DNA from: JAWLBM01 sp041687675
Lineage (GTDB): Bacteria > Pseudomonadota > Alphaproteobacteria > Rhizobiales > Pleomorphomonadaceae
Length of the DNA stretch: 5,374 nt
Assembly: GCA_041687675.1 (NCBI GenBank)
Contig: JAWLBM010000076.1
Coordinates: forward strand, 1-5,374
Direction of reading: 5' to 3'
Position 1 is the first letter of the stretch. Each line of letters begins with the position of its first letter. A model generated the notes under the pieces. That model worked only from the letters and a program-made list of their open reading frames with translations. It had not been told where the DNA came from and searched no databases. Of this stretch, positions 5,167-5,374 are shown one piece after another. Position numbers and translations under genes: made by a program.

Positions 5167-5281
5167 CGATCTTCCGCAGACCCCCATCGCGCGGCGGGCC
5201 GGCCGCTCGCGCTACCGTCACCTCAACCCGCCCGTCGGACCCCACCGCCCGGCATGCCAACTGTCCGTCCTCCCGACTAAC

Positions 5282-5370
5282 CGTCATCCCGGCGAAAGCC
5301 GGGATCCAGACTTCCTCCAAGTCTTTGACTCGGATCGGTTTTCTGGATCCCGGCTTTCGCCGGGATGACG
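5282..5370. repeat. Perfect 29-bp inverted repeat, alphaproteobacterial intergenic type
   Basis: The left arm (5282-5310) and right arm (5342-5370) are exact reverse complements over 29 bases, separated by 31 bases. Each arm contains its own hairpin: ATCCCGGC and GCCGGGAT, 8-bp stems around a GAAA loop (left, 5286-5305) or TTTC loop (right, 5347-5366). The spacer also holds AGACTT (5308-5313) pairing with AAGTCT (5319-5324). The CGTCATCCCGGC...GGGATCCAG arm is, from memory, a familiar dispersed intergenic repeat in alphaproteobacterial genomes. There is no open reading frame of note inside. It may act as a transcript-stabilising or terminating structure, or be a non-autonomous mobile repeat. 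Confidence 0.8.
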
Positions 5371-5374
5371 TCGG

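Larger units (their letters stand above)
5083..5281. other. Upstream region of the MFS gene
   Basis: About 200 bases between the MFS start and the inverted repeat. The MFS-proximal part (5083-5170) holds the ribosome binding site, candidate promoter and palindrome. I see no gene or further structure in 5171-5281; open frames crossing it lack a credible ribosome binding site or protein-like composition. Confidence 0.5.

Noticed and set aside
3448..5280. 610-residue open frame on the plus strand opposite the SIMPL and MFS genes
   Set aside because: It runs antisense to two genes with clear domains, its translation is low-complexity (Arg, Gly, His, Asp, Glu-rich) with no recognisable domain, and it lacks a ribosome binding site. 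Long antisense frames are expected in DNA this GC-rich.
5282..5370. CRISPR repeat or insertion-sequence end
   Set aside because: There are only two copies in inverted orientation, no regularly spaced direct repeats, and no transposase frame in the window.

Overview
This is a GC-rich window (roughly 70% by eye) whose codon use, Shine-Dalgarno spacing and gene families suggest a free-living alphaproteobacterium. Typical markers are an Arg/Trp/Tyr-rich exported SH3b protein, a ketosteroid-isomerase-related protein next to a nitrilase-family hydrolase, and a 'CGTCATCCCGGC' intergenic inverted repeat. I cannot assign a genus from the sequence alone.

Layout from left to right. (1) Bases 1-20 hold the first codons of a leftward gene that runs off the window, preceded by a very strong ribosome binding site. 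(2) 219-1037, leftward: an exported SH3b-domain protein with a C-terminal tail of 11-residue charged repeats. (3) 1038-1237: a divergent control region with a GTTC-N7-GTTC motif (the form of the alphaproteobacterial LexA box), a possible -10 element and a 5'UTR hairpin. (4) 1238-3036, rightward: a compact three-gene run of YciA-type acyl-CoA thioesterase, NTF2-fold ketosteroid-isomerase-related protein and carbon-nitrogen hydrolase, with gaps of 34 and 22 bases. (5) 3040-3066: a hairpin between convergent genes. (6) 3072-5082, leftward: an MFS transporter (upstream) and an exported SIMPL/DUF541 protein (downstream), 76 bases apart. The MFS promoter region contains a 14-base palindrome overlapping a plausible -35 element. 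(7) 5282-5370: a perfect 29-bp inverted repeat, each arm itself a GAAA/TTTC-loop hairpin.

The thioesterase, KSI-like and nitrilase-like genes are probably one transcript. They could act together on a small acyl or amide metabolite, but the substrate cannot be read from the sequence. The MFS gene looks like a separately controlled exporter. I do not see a clear defence system, mobile element with a transposase, CRISPR array or RNA gene. The window is mostly ordinary chromosomal sequence; the best leads are the palindromic operator before the MFS gene, the lone SOS-like box, the hendecad-repeat tail and the uncharacterised three-gene operon.
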